The notes beneath the pieces are model-generated. The model worked only from the letters and a program-made list of their open reading frames with translations, was not told the DNA's origin and did no database searches. 64,000 nt of DNA from Taishania sp964580465 (GTDB taxonomy: Bacteria; Bacteroidota; Bacteroidia; Flavobacteriales_D; Crocinitomicaceae). The position numbers and the translations under genes are program-made. The DNA lies in contig CAZOKJ010000004.1 of the NCBI GenBank assembly GCA_964580465.1, forward strand, positions 1 through 64,000, in the 5' to 3' direction. Positions 41,827 to 50,525 of this stretch are shown here, piece after piece (the first letter of the stretch is position 1; each line of letters begins with the position of its first letter).

Positions 41827-44800
41827 ATGAAACAGAAATATCAGGAGTACAAAGGATTGAATTTGCCAGAAGTGGCTAAGTCAGTCATGGAAAAATGGGA
41901 TGCAAACAATGTTTTCGAACAATCTATTGCAACACGTGAAGGAAAAAAACCTTATGTGTTTTTTGAAGGACCACCATCAGCAAATGGATTGCCAGGAATT
42001 CACCACGTAATGGCTCGTTCGATTAAGGATATTTTCTGTCGTTACCAAACCTTAAAAGGAAAACAAGTAAAACGTAAAGCGGGTTGGGATACACATGGCT
42101 TGCCTGTTGAGCTTGGTGTTGAAAAAGAATTGGGTATCACAAAAGAAGATATTGGTACAAAAATATCTGTTGAAGATTACAATGCTGCTTGTAAACAAGC
42201 TGTTATGCGTTACACAGATATTTGGAATAACTTAACGAAAGAAATGGGCTATTGGGTAGATATGGAAAATCCATATATTACTTATGAGCCTAAATACATG
42301 GAGTCTGTTTGGTGGTTGTTAGGTGAATTGTACAAGAAAAATTTGTTGTATAAAGGTTACACGATCCAACCGTATTCTCCTAAAGCAGGAACTGGATTGT
42401 CATCGCATGAATTAAATCAACCTGGTTGTTACCGTGATGTTACTGATACAACTGTTGTAGCTCAGTTTAAGGTGAAAGATGGTTCTGCTTCCCCCTTTGG
42501 AGGGGGACAAGGGGGAGGAACTTTTCCTGAAAATACTTACTTCCTTGCTTGGACAACTACCCCTTGGACGTTGTCTTCAAACACTGCTTTGACAGTTGGT
42601 CCAAAGATTGAATATGTATTGGTAAAAACCTTTAATCAATATACTTTTCGTGAAATTTATGTAATTCTTGCGAAAAATCTTGTTGGATTACAATTTGCTG
42701 GTAAATTCTTCCAAGTGGAAAGTGAGGAAGAGTTAGCTACGTTTAACAAGGAAGACAAGAATACCCCTTACTTCATCGTGAGTGAGTGTTTAGGCGCTGA
42801 TTTAGTGGGTGTCAAATATGAACAGTTGTTGCCTTATGCGCTTCCTTATGAAAATGCAGACAAAGCATTCCAAGTGATTCCAGGTGATTTCGTAACGACG
42901 GAGGATGGTACAGGTATCGTACACACAGCTCCGACTTTTGGTGCGGAGGACGCGAAGGTTGCTGCTGATGCAGGTGTTCCAGGTATGTTGGTATTAGATG
43001 AAAATGGTAAGGCTGTTCCGTTGGTTGACTTACAAGGTAGATTTCGTCCTGAAATGGGTGAATTTGCTGGTATGTATGTTAAAAATGAATATTATACTGA
43101 CGGTGATGCTCCTGAAAGATCTGCTGACGTGCAAATTGCCATCAAATTAAAAGAAGAGAACAAAGCGTTCAAAGTAGAGAAATACGTTCACAGTTACCCT
43201 CATTGCTGGAGAACAGATAAGCCGGTATTGTATTATCCATTAGATTCTTGGTTCATTCGTGTGACAGAGGTTAAAAACCGCATGATTGAATTGAATAATA
43301 CGATAAACTGGAAGCCGGAATCAACAGGTTCAGGGCGTTTTGGTAAGTGGTTGGAGAATGCAAATGATTGGAATTTATCTCGTTCTCGTTACTGGGGTAT
43401 TCCAATTCCAATTTGGAGAACAGAAGATGGAACGGAAGAAATTTGCATTTCATCTGTTGAGCAACTTAAAGCAGAATGTGAAAAAGCTGTAAAAGCTGGT
43501 TTCATGGCTTCAAACCCATTCGAGAAGTTTGAAGTTGGCAACATGTCAAAAGAAAATTACGATTTAATCGATTTGCATAAAAACTATGTGGACACGATTA
43601 CTTTGGTAAGCAATTCAGGGCAACCAATGAAACGTGAGTCCGATTTGATTGACGTTTGGTTTGATTCAGGTGCTATGCCGTATGCTCAATGGCATTATCC
43701 TTTTGAAAACAAGGAATTAATCGATAATGCGAAGAGTTACCCAGCTGATTTTATTGCTGAAGGGGTTGACCAAACACGTGGTTGGTTCTATACCTTGCAT
43801 GCGATTGGAACAATGGTATTTGATTCTGTAGCTTATAAAAATGTTGTTTCTAACGGATTGGTATTAGACAAAAATGGACAAAAAATGTCAAAACGTCTTG
43901 GCAACGCTGTTGACCCGTTTGAAACTTTATCAAAATATGGACCAGATGCTACCCGTTGGTACATGATTACCAATGCGCAACCTTGGGACAACTTAAAGTT
44001 TGACGTAGATGGAATTACAGAGGTTCAACGTAAGTTCTTCGGAACTTTGTACAATACGTATTCTTTTTACTCGTTGTACGCCAATTTAGACGGGTTTGGT
44101 TATTCAGAAGCAGATATTGCACTAGAAAATAGACCAGAAATTGATCGTTGGATTTTATCGAAGTTAAATACTTTAATCAAAGAAGTTGATGCTGCTTACT
44201 CAACGTATGAGCCAACGAAAGCGGGTCGATTGATTCAAGATTTTGTAAGTGATCAGCTTTCAAATTGGTATGTACGTTTATGCCGTCGCCGTTTCTGGAA
44301 AAACGATGATACACAAGATAAATTATCTGCTTACCAAACGCTTTATACTTGTTTGGAAACAGTTGCCATCATTGGTGCTCCTATTGCTCCATTCTTTATG
44401 GATCAATTGTTTAGCGACTTAAATGCTGTAACGAATCGTCACAATGTGATTTCAGTTCATTTAGCTGATTTTCCTCAATCAAACAATGCGATTATCAACG
44501 AGCGTTTAGAAGCTCAAATGGAGTTGGCGCAACGTGTTTCTTCATTGGTGTTGGGTATTCGCAAAAAAGAGCGTTTGAAAGTTCGTCAGCCATTGCAAAA
44601 AATCATTGTCCCAGTATTGGATAAAACATTTGCTTCAGATTTAGAACACGTTAAAGAGTTGATTTTGTCAGAAGTAAACGTGAAAGAATTAGAATTGTTA
44701 GAGGAAGGAAACGGTATGTTTGTGAAGCAAATCAAGCCAAACTTTAAAACAATTGGTCCAAAATACGGAAAACAAATGAAAGCAATTGCTGCGATGGTGG

Positions 44801-45246
44801 CAGGATTTAGCCAAGATGAAATTGCTTCAGTAGAATCGAATAAAGGATGGAGTGGAGAAATCGCAGGCGAGCAAATTTCACTTGATTTAGGCGATTTTGA
44901 AATCGTTGCACAAGATATTCCAGGTTGGTTGGTAAGTTCTGAAGGAGGAATTACTGTAGCGTTGGATAGTGCTATTTCAGAAGAGTTAAAAAATGAAGGT
45001 ATTGCTCGTGAGTTGATTAACCGCATTCAAAATATCCGTAAAGATGCTGGATTGGATGTAACGGACCGAATAGTGATTAAGTTAGACACAACTCCTGAAA
45101 TTCAGACCGCTATCAGCGCTAATACGAGTTATGTAAGTGCTGAAGTATTAGCGACGGATATTCAATATACAACAGCTCTAACCAATGCTTTAAGCATTGA
45201 CATTGAGCAAGAAGGAGATGCTAAAATTATTGTAGAAAAAGCATAA
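41827..45246 (+). CDS. ileS: Isoleucine-tRNA ligase
   Basis: Class I synthetase of 1139 aa. The HIGH-type motif is GLPGIHH (about 53-59); GWDTHGLPVE follows. The CP1 editing domain contains TTTPWTLSSNTAL and GTGIVHTAPTFG. KMSKRLGN (about 686-693) is the second ATP motif. The KMSKR form and overall length point to the eukaryote-like IleRS class, often less sensitive to mupirocin (inference). At about residues 220-231 a Gly-rich stretch (SASPFGGGQGGGTF) is encoded by a GC-rich palindromic repeat that looks inserted in frame before the editing domain. Confidence 0.95.
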   Translation: MKQKYQEYKGLNLPEVAKSVMEKWDANNVFEQSIATREGKKPYVFFEGPPSANGLPGIHHVMARSIKDIFCRYQTLKGKQVKRKAGWDTHGLPVELGVEKELGITKEDIGTKISVEDYNAACKQAVMRYTDIWNNLTKEMGYWVDMENPYITYEPKYMESVWWLLGELYKKNLLYKGYTIQPYSPKAGTGLSSHELNQPGCYRDVTDTTVVAQFKVKDGSASPFGGGQGGGTFPENTYFLAWTTTPWTLSSNTALTVGPKIEYVLVKTFNQYTFREIYVILAKNLVGLQFAGKFFQVESEEELATFNKEDKNTPYFIVSECLGADLVGVKYEQLLPYALPYENADKAFQVIPGDFVTTEDGTGIVHTAPTFGAEDAKVAADAGVPGMLVLDENGKAVPLVDLQGRFRPEMGEFAGMYVKNEYYTDGDAPERSADVQIAIKLKEENKAFKVEKYVHSYPHCWRTDKPVLYYPLDSWFIRVTEVKNRMIELNNTINWKPESTGSGRFGKWLENANDWNLSRSRYWGIPIPIWRTEDGTEEICISSVEQLKAECEKAVKAGFMASNPFEKFEVGNMSKENYDLIDLHKNYVDTITLVSNSGQPMKRESDLIDVWFDSGAMPYAQWHYPFENKELIDNAKSYPADFIAEGVDQTRGWFYTLHAIGTMVFDSVAYKNVVSNGLVLDKNGQKMSKRLGNAVDPFETLSKYGPDATRWYMITNAQPWDNLKFDVDGITEVQRKFFGTLYNTYSFYSLYANLDGFGYSEADIALENRPEIDRWILSKLNTLIKEVDAAYSTYEPTKAGRLIQDFVSDQLSNWYVRLCRRRFWKNDDTQDKLSAYQTLYTCLETVAIIGAPIAPFFMDQLFSDLNAVTNRHNVISVHLADFPQSNNAIINERLEAQMELAQRVSSLVLGIRKKERLKVRQPLQKIIVPVLDKTFASDLEHVKELILSEVNVKELELLEEGNGMFVKQIKPNFKTIGPKYGKQMKAIAAMVAGFSQDEIASVESNKGWSGEIAGEQISLDLGDFEIVAQDIPGWLVSSEGGITVALDSAISEELKNEGIARELINRIQNIRKDAGLDVTDRIVIKLDTTPEIQTAISANTSYVSAEVLATDIQYTTALTNALSIDIEQEGDAKIIVEKA
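42486..42520. repeat. Palindromic element inserted in frame in ileS
   Basis: TTCCCCCTTTGGAGGGGGAC is followed by AAGGGGGAGGAA. CCCCCTTT can pair with the following AGGGGG or the outer AAGGGGG. The stretch is far more GC-rich than the gene around it and encodes SPFGGGQGGG, at a point where the protein leads into the editing domain. I know this repeat type as widespread in Bacteroidota genomes; its position inside a gene is the unusual part. Confidence 0.65.
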
Positions 45247-45249
45247 ATT

Positions 45250-45285
45250 ATATTCCCCTTCGAGACTCGAAGGGGAATATTTTTC
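45250..45285 (+). terminator. Rho-independent terminator after ileS
   Basis: A 14-bp perfect stem (45250-45263 with 45267-45280) and a 3-nt loop, followed by TTTTCG. Confidence 0.85.
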
Positions 45286-45301
45286 GCTATACAATCATTA
45301 A

Positions 45302-45787
45302 ATGGAGATAGAAGTTTATACGGATGGTGCAGCAAAAGGAAATCCAGGTCCAGGAGGTTATGGTATCGTGATGCGCTTTGGTAAACACGAGAAGGAATTG
45401 TCGCAAGGTTACCGCCGAACGACCAATAATCGTATGGAACTTTTGGCATTGATTGTAGCTTTGGAGCAACTTAAAACTAATGAGCATCCTATTGTTGTTT
45501 ATTCTGACTCTAAATATGTTATTGATTCAATCACTCAAAACTGGGTGCAAGGCTGGGTTAAAAAAGGGTTTAAAGGGAAGAAAAATAAAGACTTGTGGCT
45601 GCGCTATTTAGCTGTTGCTAAAAACCTTAGACTTCGCTTTGTTTGGGTGAAAGGCCACAATGGTCATCCCGAAAATGAGCGTTGTGACCAATTAGCTGTG
45701 GCGGCAGCAGAAAGCTCAAACCAATTAATAGATACTGAATTTGAACGTCTTGAAGCAATGGGAGACGATGCATTAAATTTTGAATAA
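45302..45787 (+). CDS. rnhA: Ribonuclease HI
   Basis: It cleaves RNA in RNA-DNA hybrids. The 161-aa protein has the four-acid active site: Asp in VYTDGAAKGNPGPGGYG, Glu in NNRMELLAL, Asp in VYSDSKYVID, and Asp in ENERCDQLA, with the flexible His of VKGHNGHPEN. The start (MEIEVYTDGA) leaves little N-terminal extension, as in standard bacterial enzymes. rsmG begins 1 bp after its stop. Confidence 0.95.
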   Translation: MEIEVYTDGAAKGNPGPGGYGIVMRFGKHEKELSQGYRRTTNNRMELLALIVALEQLKTNEHPIVVYSDSKYVIDSITQNWVQGWVKKGFKGKKNKDLWLRYLAVAKNLRLRFVWVKGHNGHPENERCDQLAVAAAESSNQLIDTEFERLEAMGDDALNFE

Positions 45788-45788
45788 A

Positions 45789-46564
45789 ATGGAATTGATT
45801 AAAAAATATTTTCAAGGTTTGTCTGATAAGCAGTTGCAGCAATTTGAACAATTGAAGCCTTTATATGAAGAGTGGAATGCTCAAATCAATGTCATTTCAA
45901 GAAAAGATACGGATAATTTCTTTGAACGCCATGTTTTGCATTCGCTTGCTATTGCTAAAGTTATGACTTTTGAAGACGGTGCTGATATTTTAGATATTGG
46001 TACTGGAGGTGGTTTTCCCGGCATTCCTTTAGCTATTTTGTATCCTAATTGTCATTTTACCTTGGTTGATTCTATTGGTAAAAAAGTAAAAGTTGCTGGA
46101 GCAGTCGCTGCTTCGTTAGGTTTAACAAACGTTACTTGTATTCACGACAGGGCTGAAAATATTGATAAAAAATTTGATTTTATTGTAAGTAGGGCTGTAA
46201 CAACAATGCCAGATTTCTTGAAATGGACTAAAAATAAGTTCAAATCTAAGAACGTACATGAGTTAGCCAACGGAATTCTTTACCTTAAAGGTGGAGATTT
46301 ACGCGAGGAAATGAGCACCGTTAAGAAATTCTATAAATTCTACGATATTCCAAACTTTTTTTCTGAAGAATTTTTTGAAACCAAGAAAGTTGTTTATGTN
46401 NNNNNNNNNNNNNNNNNNNNNNNNNNNNNNNNNNNNNNNNNNNNNNNNNNNNNNNNNNNNNNNNNNNNNNNNNNNNNNNNNNNNNNNNNNNNNNNNNNNA
46501 TATTCCAAACTTTTTTTCTGAAGAATTTTTTGAAACCAAGAAAGTTGTTTATGTAAGAAATTAA
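45789..46564 (+). CDS. rsmG: 16S rRNA (guanine527-N7)-methyltransferase, interrupted by an assembly gap
   Basis: An SAM-dependent methyltransferase with ADILDIGTGGGFPGIPLA (the SAM loop) and FIVSRAVTTMPDFLKW. I start at ATG 45789 (MELIKKYFQG); a TTG at 45780 overlaps rnhA. As printed, the frame runs into 100 N at 46400 and then repeats the last 55 bp before the gap. Removing 46400-46554 restores a continuous frame ending in VVYVRN and TAA (46562-46564), 206 aa, which is a normal RsmG length. The gene is therefore probably intact and the break is an assembly artefact. Confidence 0.88.
46345..46399 (+). repeat. 55-bp sequence repeated after the gap (assembly overlap)
   Basis: This 55-bp block is identical to 46500-46554, on the other side of the N run. 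The two copies abut the gap exactly, so they are the overlapping ends of two contigs, not a biological repeat. Confidence 0.9.
46400..46499. other. Assembly gap of 100 N
   Basis: Exactly 100 N, the default size for a gap of unknown length. See the matching 55-bp flanks. Confidence 0.98.
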
Positions 46565-46576
46565 TAAAGAATTTCT

Positions 46577-48559
46577 TTACCTTTCTAGTGTTACAAATCC
46601 TTGTTTTTCGATTGGTTCACCTCCATTGAACTGCCCTTTTATGATGTAAAAATAAACTCCTTCCATCATTTTATTGCCTGCTTTATCTTTGCCATCCCAT
46701 TCAAAATTAGCTTGGTCGAATGAGCGAATGACAGCGCCCCATCTGTTTAAAATGTAACAACTTAATTGTTCAAATCCCTCGTTTGAAATTAATTTAAACA
46801 CATCATTAATGCCATCATTGTTTGGCGTAAATACGTTGGGAACTTCTACACTGCAAGCAGCAATTACTTCGATATATACAGAATCTAAAGCGGAAATACA
46901 ACCATTGTTCTCAATGTAATAACTTAAATAGCCGCTTTCAGTTGCTTGAAACACAAAATGATTACCAACAGTTTGATTTTGATCATTCCAATGGGTGATG
47001 CTATAAGCTGGATCAGTCGTGATGTCAACGGTGATTGTTTTTCCTTTGCAAACTTTTGCGATTGCTGGAATTGTCCCTGTAGGAAGTGGTTGAACTGTTA
47101 TTAACACTGAATCTTCAACCGATGAACAATTTTGATACGTACCTTTTACATTATAATATCCACTTGTTGAAGGAGTAACTGTTAATTGATTCGTTGTGTT
47201 TCCATTTTCCCAAACATAATTAGTAGCTGGGAAATTACTATTTACGGTAATAGTCGTTGATTCTCCTTGACAAATCGTTGTTGTTCCTGTAAAATTTAGT
47301 TTCAACGCAGGTATGACAACAATTTCAATAGAATCTTTTCCTATGCAACCATTGGGACTTGTTACTGTTACTGAGTAAGTAGTTGTATGTGTTGGTGTAT
47401 CCTGAATTTGTTGGGTAGTTGCTCCTGTTGGTTGCCACAAATAGGTCAAATTGTTTTGAGGAGAACTTGCTGTTAAAAAAACAGGATTGCCATAACAAAC
47501 GGTACTTTCTAATTCTATAATATCAACAATTGGAGTAGGTAAAACAGTGATAGTTCTTGTTTCAATGTTTGATACACAGCCATTTGTGTCAACGGCTTTT
47601 ACTGTATAAGTTGTATTTGTTGTAGGCGATACAGCCAATTCATTGGATTGAATGTTGCCTGGCATCCATGTGTATGTTAAATTAGTATTGGAAGAACTTG
47701 CTACAATTGAAGAATAATCTCCTTTGCAAATAGTGTCATTAGGTGTTACAGAAATAACTGGATTTTGAATGCTAGTTACGTGAATGGTATCTGTTTCATA
47801 GCAAATTGAAGTAAAGGTAATATCATCAATCATAAAATCGTTTCCTGCAATGTTTGTATTTTGATTTCTAATACAAATGTTAGCCGTTGACATAGTTCCA
47901 GAGTTCCAAATTTGAAAGAATTGTGACCAATTACATCCTGTTGTGGATGGAGAAAAAATGGATCCGATAGTTTGATTGTTAATCGTAAATTGAAGTTGTG
48001 CTACATTGTTATCATTTAAAGCATTTGCCACCCAAGTCCCGAAGTAATAATCTGTATTAGGATTGATTGCAACTGTTTGACACCACACGTTCGTTGGTGT
48101 GTTTGCACCATTTACAACCATCATTTTATCACCTGGAGCAGGAGTATGGTCTTGGCAAGAAGAAAAGTTGCTATGTGCTAAATTCGGCGATGTTGTAATT
48201 GTATAATATCCTTCTTGAGAAAGCATACCCCACGAACCTGTTGAAGTCGTCGTGTAGGTGTAACCAGTTGTGAAACCAACATTCCCTTGCTCAAAATTAC
48301 CATTTACAATAAGGTTGTCCGTTAAATTTAAGGTTCCGACTTTTACCCAATAATTCCCAGTTTGACTAACAGTTCTCGTGGGAGTTGTTGCTCCATTATC
48401 CCATAGGTAGGTATTGAAAGATCCCGGATTTAACGTCAGGTTTTGTCCTTGACACAACACAGTGTCATTCCCTAGTTGTGGTAAGATGGTTCCACATTGG
48501 GCAAAAAGCGTAGAAGTAAGAGTAGAGATGATAGTGACGAAAAAAGCAAGAACTTTCAT
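46577..48559 (-). CDS. Surface protein with Ig/PKD-like repeats and T9SS type B (CHU_C) domain
   Basis: A 660-aa exported protein. Signal peptide ends in STLFAQ. An N-terminal Ig-like unit (LCQGQNLTLNPGSFNTYLWDNG) is followed by a carbohydrate-binding-like jelly-roll region (about 80-250, with FMIDDITF), then four Ig/PKD-like units (CKGDYSSIVAS, VCYGNPVFLTA, ICQGESTTITV, VCKGKTITVD). The tail (VPNVFTPNNDGINDVFKL, NRWGAVIRSF, WDGKDKAGNKM) is the gliding-motility-associated C-terminal domain, a type B T9SS signal. No catalytic domain is recognised. Confidence 0.9.
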   Translation of the reverse strand: MKVLAFFVTIISTLTSTLFAQCGTILPQLGNDTVLCQGQNLTLNPGSFNTYLWDNGATTPTRTVSQTGNYWVKVGTLNLTDNLIVNGNFEQGNVGFTTGYTYTTTSTGSWGMLSQEGYYTITTSPNLAHSNFSSCQDHTPAPGDKMMVVNGANTPTNVWCQTVAINPNTDYYFGTWVANALNDNNVAQLQFTINNQTIGSIFSPSTTGCNWSQFFQIWNSGTMSTANICIRNQNTNIAGNDFMIDDITFTSICYETDTIHVTSIQNPVISVTPNDTICKGDYSSIVASSSNTNLTYTWMPGNIQSNELAVSPTTNTTYTVKAVDTNGCVSNIETRTITVLPTPIVDIIELESTVCYGNPVFLTASSPQNNLTYLWQPTGATTQQIQDTPTHTTTYSVTVTSPNGCIGKDSIEIVVIPALKLNFTGTTTICQGESTTITVNSNFPATNYVWENGNTTNQLTVTPSTSGYYNVKGTYQNCSSVEDSVLITVQPLPTGTIPAIAKVCKGKTITVDITTDPAYSITHWNDQNQTVGNHFVFQATESGYLSYYIENNGCISALDSVYIEVIAACSVEVPNVFTPNNDGINDVFKLISNEGFEQLSCYILNRWGAVIRSFDQANFEWDGKDKAGNKMMEGVYFYIIKGQFNGGEPIEKQGFVTLER

Positions 48560-48702
48560 GTCGGTGAATTTTAATGCAAAACTATGAAAAACAATGGTCG
48601 CTTCAAAATAAATTTTGTTAATTGAAATTCTATACTTGTTGAGGTCTAATTCTTTCTAATAAAATAATTTAGCAGAAAAAGCACAGATTCAATTTTATTC
48701 TT

Positions 48703-48710
48703 TATATTTG
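48703..48710 (+). promoter_or_regulatory. -7 box of the cold-shock gene
   Basis: TATATTTG matches TAnnTTTG; transcription would start near 48716, giving a leader of about 215 nt. The -33 region is a weak match. Confidence 0.55.
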
Positions 48711-48718
48711 TTCTTTCT

Positions 48719-48901
48719 AAATGAGTATAGAAATCGTTCTAGCAGCTCATTTAAGTTTTATTCTGCTAGGGCATTCTATTTTTTCAGTTTACTGTTCAAA
48801 TTCAATCCTCTTAACGTTTAAGGCTCCTTGTTGCGAAACAAGGATTGTTAGTATTCACTTTGAATGCTAGTTGAAAGTGGAAAATTCAGTTGAAAAACTG
48901 A
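48719..48901 (+). promoter_or_regulatory. Structured 5' leader of the cold-shock gene (possible pseudoknot thermosensor)
   Basis: The first 51 nt can form an H-type pseudoknot: AAATGAG (48719-48725) pairs with CTCATTT (48746-48752), and CTAGCAG (48739-48745) pairs with CTGCTAG (48763-48769). The two 7-bp stems cross. Further on are TCCTTGTT-GCGA-AACAAGGA (48825-48844), CACTTT/AAAGTG (48856-48861 with 48874-48879), and TCAGTT-GAAA-AACTGA (48886-48901, a GNRA tetraloop). The E. coli cspA leader also refolds with temperature; a similar role here is inference. Confidence 0.55.
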
Positions 48902-48931
48902 TTTTTAAATAATAATTATTAAAGTAAAACA

Positions 48932-49126
48932 ATGAAAGAAGGAACAGTAAAGTTTTTTGATGAAACTAAAGGTTATGGTTTTATCACTGATTCAGAAAAT
49001 GGTAAAGATGTATTCGTACATAAAACAGGTTTAAGAGGCCCAGTTAGAGAAAATGACAAAGTAACATTTGAGTTGCAAGAAGGTCCTAAAGGATTAAACG
49101 CTACAAATGTTTCTATGATTAAATAA
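48932..49126 (+). CDS. Cold-shock domain protein
   Basis: A 64-aa OB-fold nucleic-acid chaperone. RNP1 is KGYGFI (13-18) and RNP2 is VFVH (27-30), and it begins MKEGTVKFFDETKGYGF. It probably binds single-stranded RNA, melts structure and helps translation or antitermination. The long, structured leader suggests post-transcriptional control, as known for cspA-type genes. It is monocistronic, ending at a strong terminator. Confidence 0.96.
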   Translation: MKEGTVKFFDETKGYGFITDSENGKDVFVHKTGLRGPVRENDKVTFELQEGPKGLNATNVSMIK

Positions 49127-49146
49127 TCATTCAGTTTATTCTTAAG

Positions 49147-49178
49147 TAAAAGGTGTCCGATTTTTCGGATACCTTTTT
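49147..49178. terminator. Bidirectional terminator
   Basis: AAAGGTGTCCGA pairs with TCGGATACCTTT (one G-T pair), followed by TTTATT, between convergent genes. Confidence 0.8.
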
Positions 49179-50400
49179 ATTTATACTCCCAAGCAGGAAT
49201 CACACAGCGTATTCCTTCTGGTGAATCCATTAAAGTCGCACATAAGTTACAATGGTCACAACCGTTTTTATACTCTTTTTTGTATTGTTTTAAGTGATTA
49301 ATCATTTGCGGATCACGCATTAAAGGTCTTCCTGATTGTACAAAATCAAACCCTAAATCCATTACTTTTTCCAAACTTTCTACTTCGTTTGCTCCACCAA
49401 TGTAAATTAGATTACACTTAACGCGCTCGCGAACTTTTTTGGCTGCTTCTAGTAAATAAAGTTCTTTAAAAGGATATTTTTTAAACATAAAAGGCCCCAT
49501 CAATTTTAATCCTAATCGCATGATGGCCTTGCGTTCATTTTGAATCAATCCATTTTGCAAAGAATCTCCATGAAACAATAGCATTGGATTTTGACTTGAG
49601 GTACCAGCACTCAAAATGATTCCATCAATTCCGGCTTTATCTAAATATTCTGCTACTTGAATCCCTTCTTCCAAAGAGATGCCACCTTTCATGTCATCAT
49701 ACATGGTGATTTTGCCCAAAATTGGGAAGGTATCACCAACAGCTTTGCGTACTTTTTCTAAAACCAACAAAGGAAAACGCATTCTATTTTCTAAACTTCC
49801 ACCGTATTTATCTTTGCGTTTATTTGTTAGAGGGCTAATGAATTGGCTTAATAAATATCCGTGACCAAAATGTATTTCTACTGCATCAAACCCTGATTCT
49901 TTCATGATTCGAGCTGCATTTGCATAACTATCAGAAACTTCTTGAATTAACTGTTCATCCATTTCCTCGGTAAAAAACATTCCGAAAGCCATACCCATTT
50001 TATTGAGACCACGACTAGCAGAAACTGGGCGCTTGCGAATTAATTGATCATTGCGGCTAAACCCACCACAATGCGCTAATTGACCAGATAATTTTGTGCC
50101 ATATTTGTGAACAGTGTCCGCCAATTTTTGCAATTGAGGCTTAATTTCTTCTCGAATGTACATATAGCGACTTTGCATGCGACCATCTGCCTCAGGTGCA
50201 CAATAAGCCAAAGTTGTCATTCCAACACCTCCAGCAGCAAAGGTTTCATGAAAATCAATGCATTTATCGTTAATGTTATTATTGCCATCCAACATTGATT
50301 CAAATGTTGCCGCTTTTATTATACGATTTGATAACTCTAAGCCATTTAATTTAGCTGGAGTAAGTAGTTTTTCCAAGCCTTTTAATTCGTTTTGTCCCAT
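49177..50400 (-). CDS. Old Yellow Enzyme-family NADH:flavin oxidoreductase with Cys-rich tail
   Basis: A 407-aa FMN-dependent TIM-barrel enzyme of the OYE/2,4-dienoyl-CoA reductase family: LSNRIIKAATFES, QLAHCGG, VEIHFGHGYLLSQFISP (the catalytic His pair) and KYGGSLENRMRFP. The tail NGCDHCNLCATLMDSPEGIRC (residues about 382-402, given in part: CDHCNLC and a later Cys) resembles the [4Fe-4S] ligands of the dienoyl-CoA reductase type. The FAD/NADPH domains that normally follow in that type are absent, so electrons must come from a separate partner. The substrate is unknown. Confidence 0.85.
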   Translation of the reverse strand: MGQNELKGLEKLLTPAKLNGLELSNRIIKAATFESMLDGNNNINDKCIDFHETFAAGGVGMTTLAYCAPEADGRMQSRYMYIREEIKPQLQKLADTVHKYGTKLSGQLAHCGGFSRNDQLIRKRPVSASRGLNKMGMAFGMFFTEEMDEQLIQEVSDSYANAARIMKESGFDAVEIHFGHGYLLSQFISPLTNKRKDKYGGSLENRMRFPLLVLEKVRKAVGDTFPILGKITMYDDMKGGISLEEGIQVAEYLDKAGIDGIILSAGTSSQNPMLLFHGDSLQNGLIQNERKAIMRLGLKLMGPFMFKKYPFKELYLLEAAKKVRERVKCNLIYIGGANEVESLEKVMDLGFDFVQSGRPLMRDPQMINHLKQYKKEYKNGCDHCNLCATLMDSPEGIRCVIPAWEYK

Positions 50401-50525
50401 AACAATAAGTATTTAAACGCAAGATAATCAAAAATTAGTAATTCTTAAACATTTGATAGGTAAAATTCACAATTAAATTCAATTTTAATCATTAACTTTA
50501 AGCCCGAAACTATAATTACAAAGAA

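Larger units (their letters stand above)
48560..48931. other. Non-coding region holding the cold-shock gene promoter and leader
   Basis: No coding sequence. 48560-48700 is A/T-rich and carries the start region of the divergent T9SS gene. 48703-48931 holds the promoter and a roughly 215-nt structured 5' leader of the cold-shock gene. Confidence 0.65.

Noticed and set aside
44586..45026. A 146-aa open frame on the minus strand inside ileS
   Set aside because: It lies opposite a well-supported synthetase gene and shows no start signal or family features; a shadow frame.
46299..46539. Apparent minus-strand reading frames crossing the N run
   Set aside because: They are created by the N run and the duplicated 55 bp, opposite rsmG, and have no protein character.
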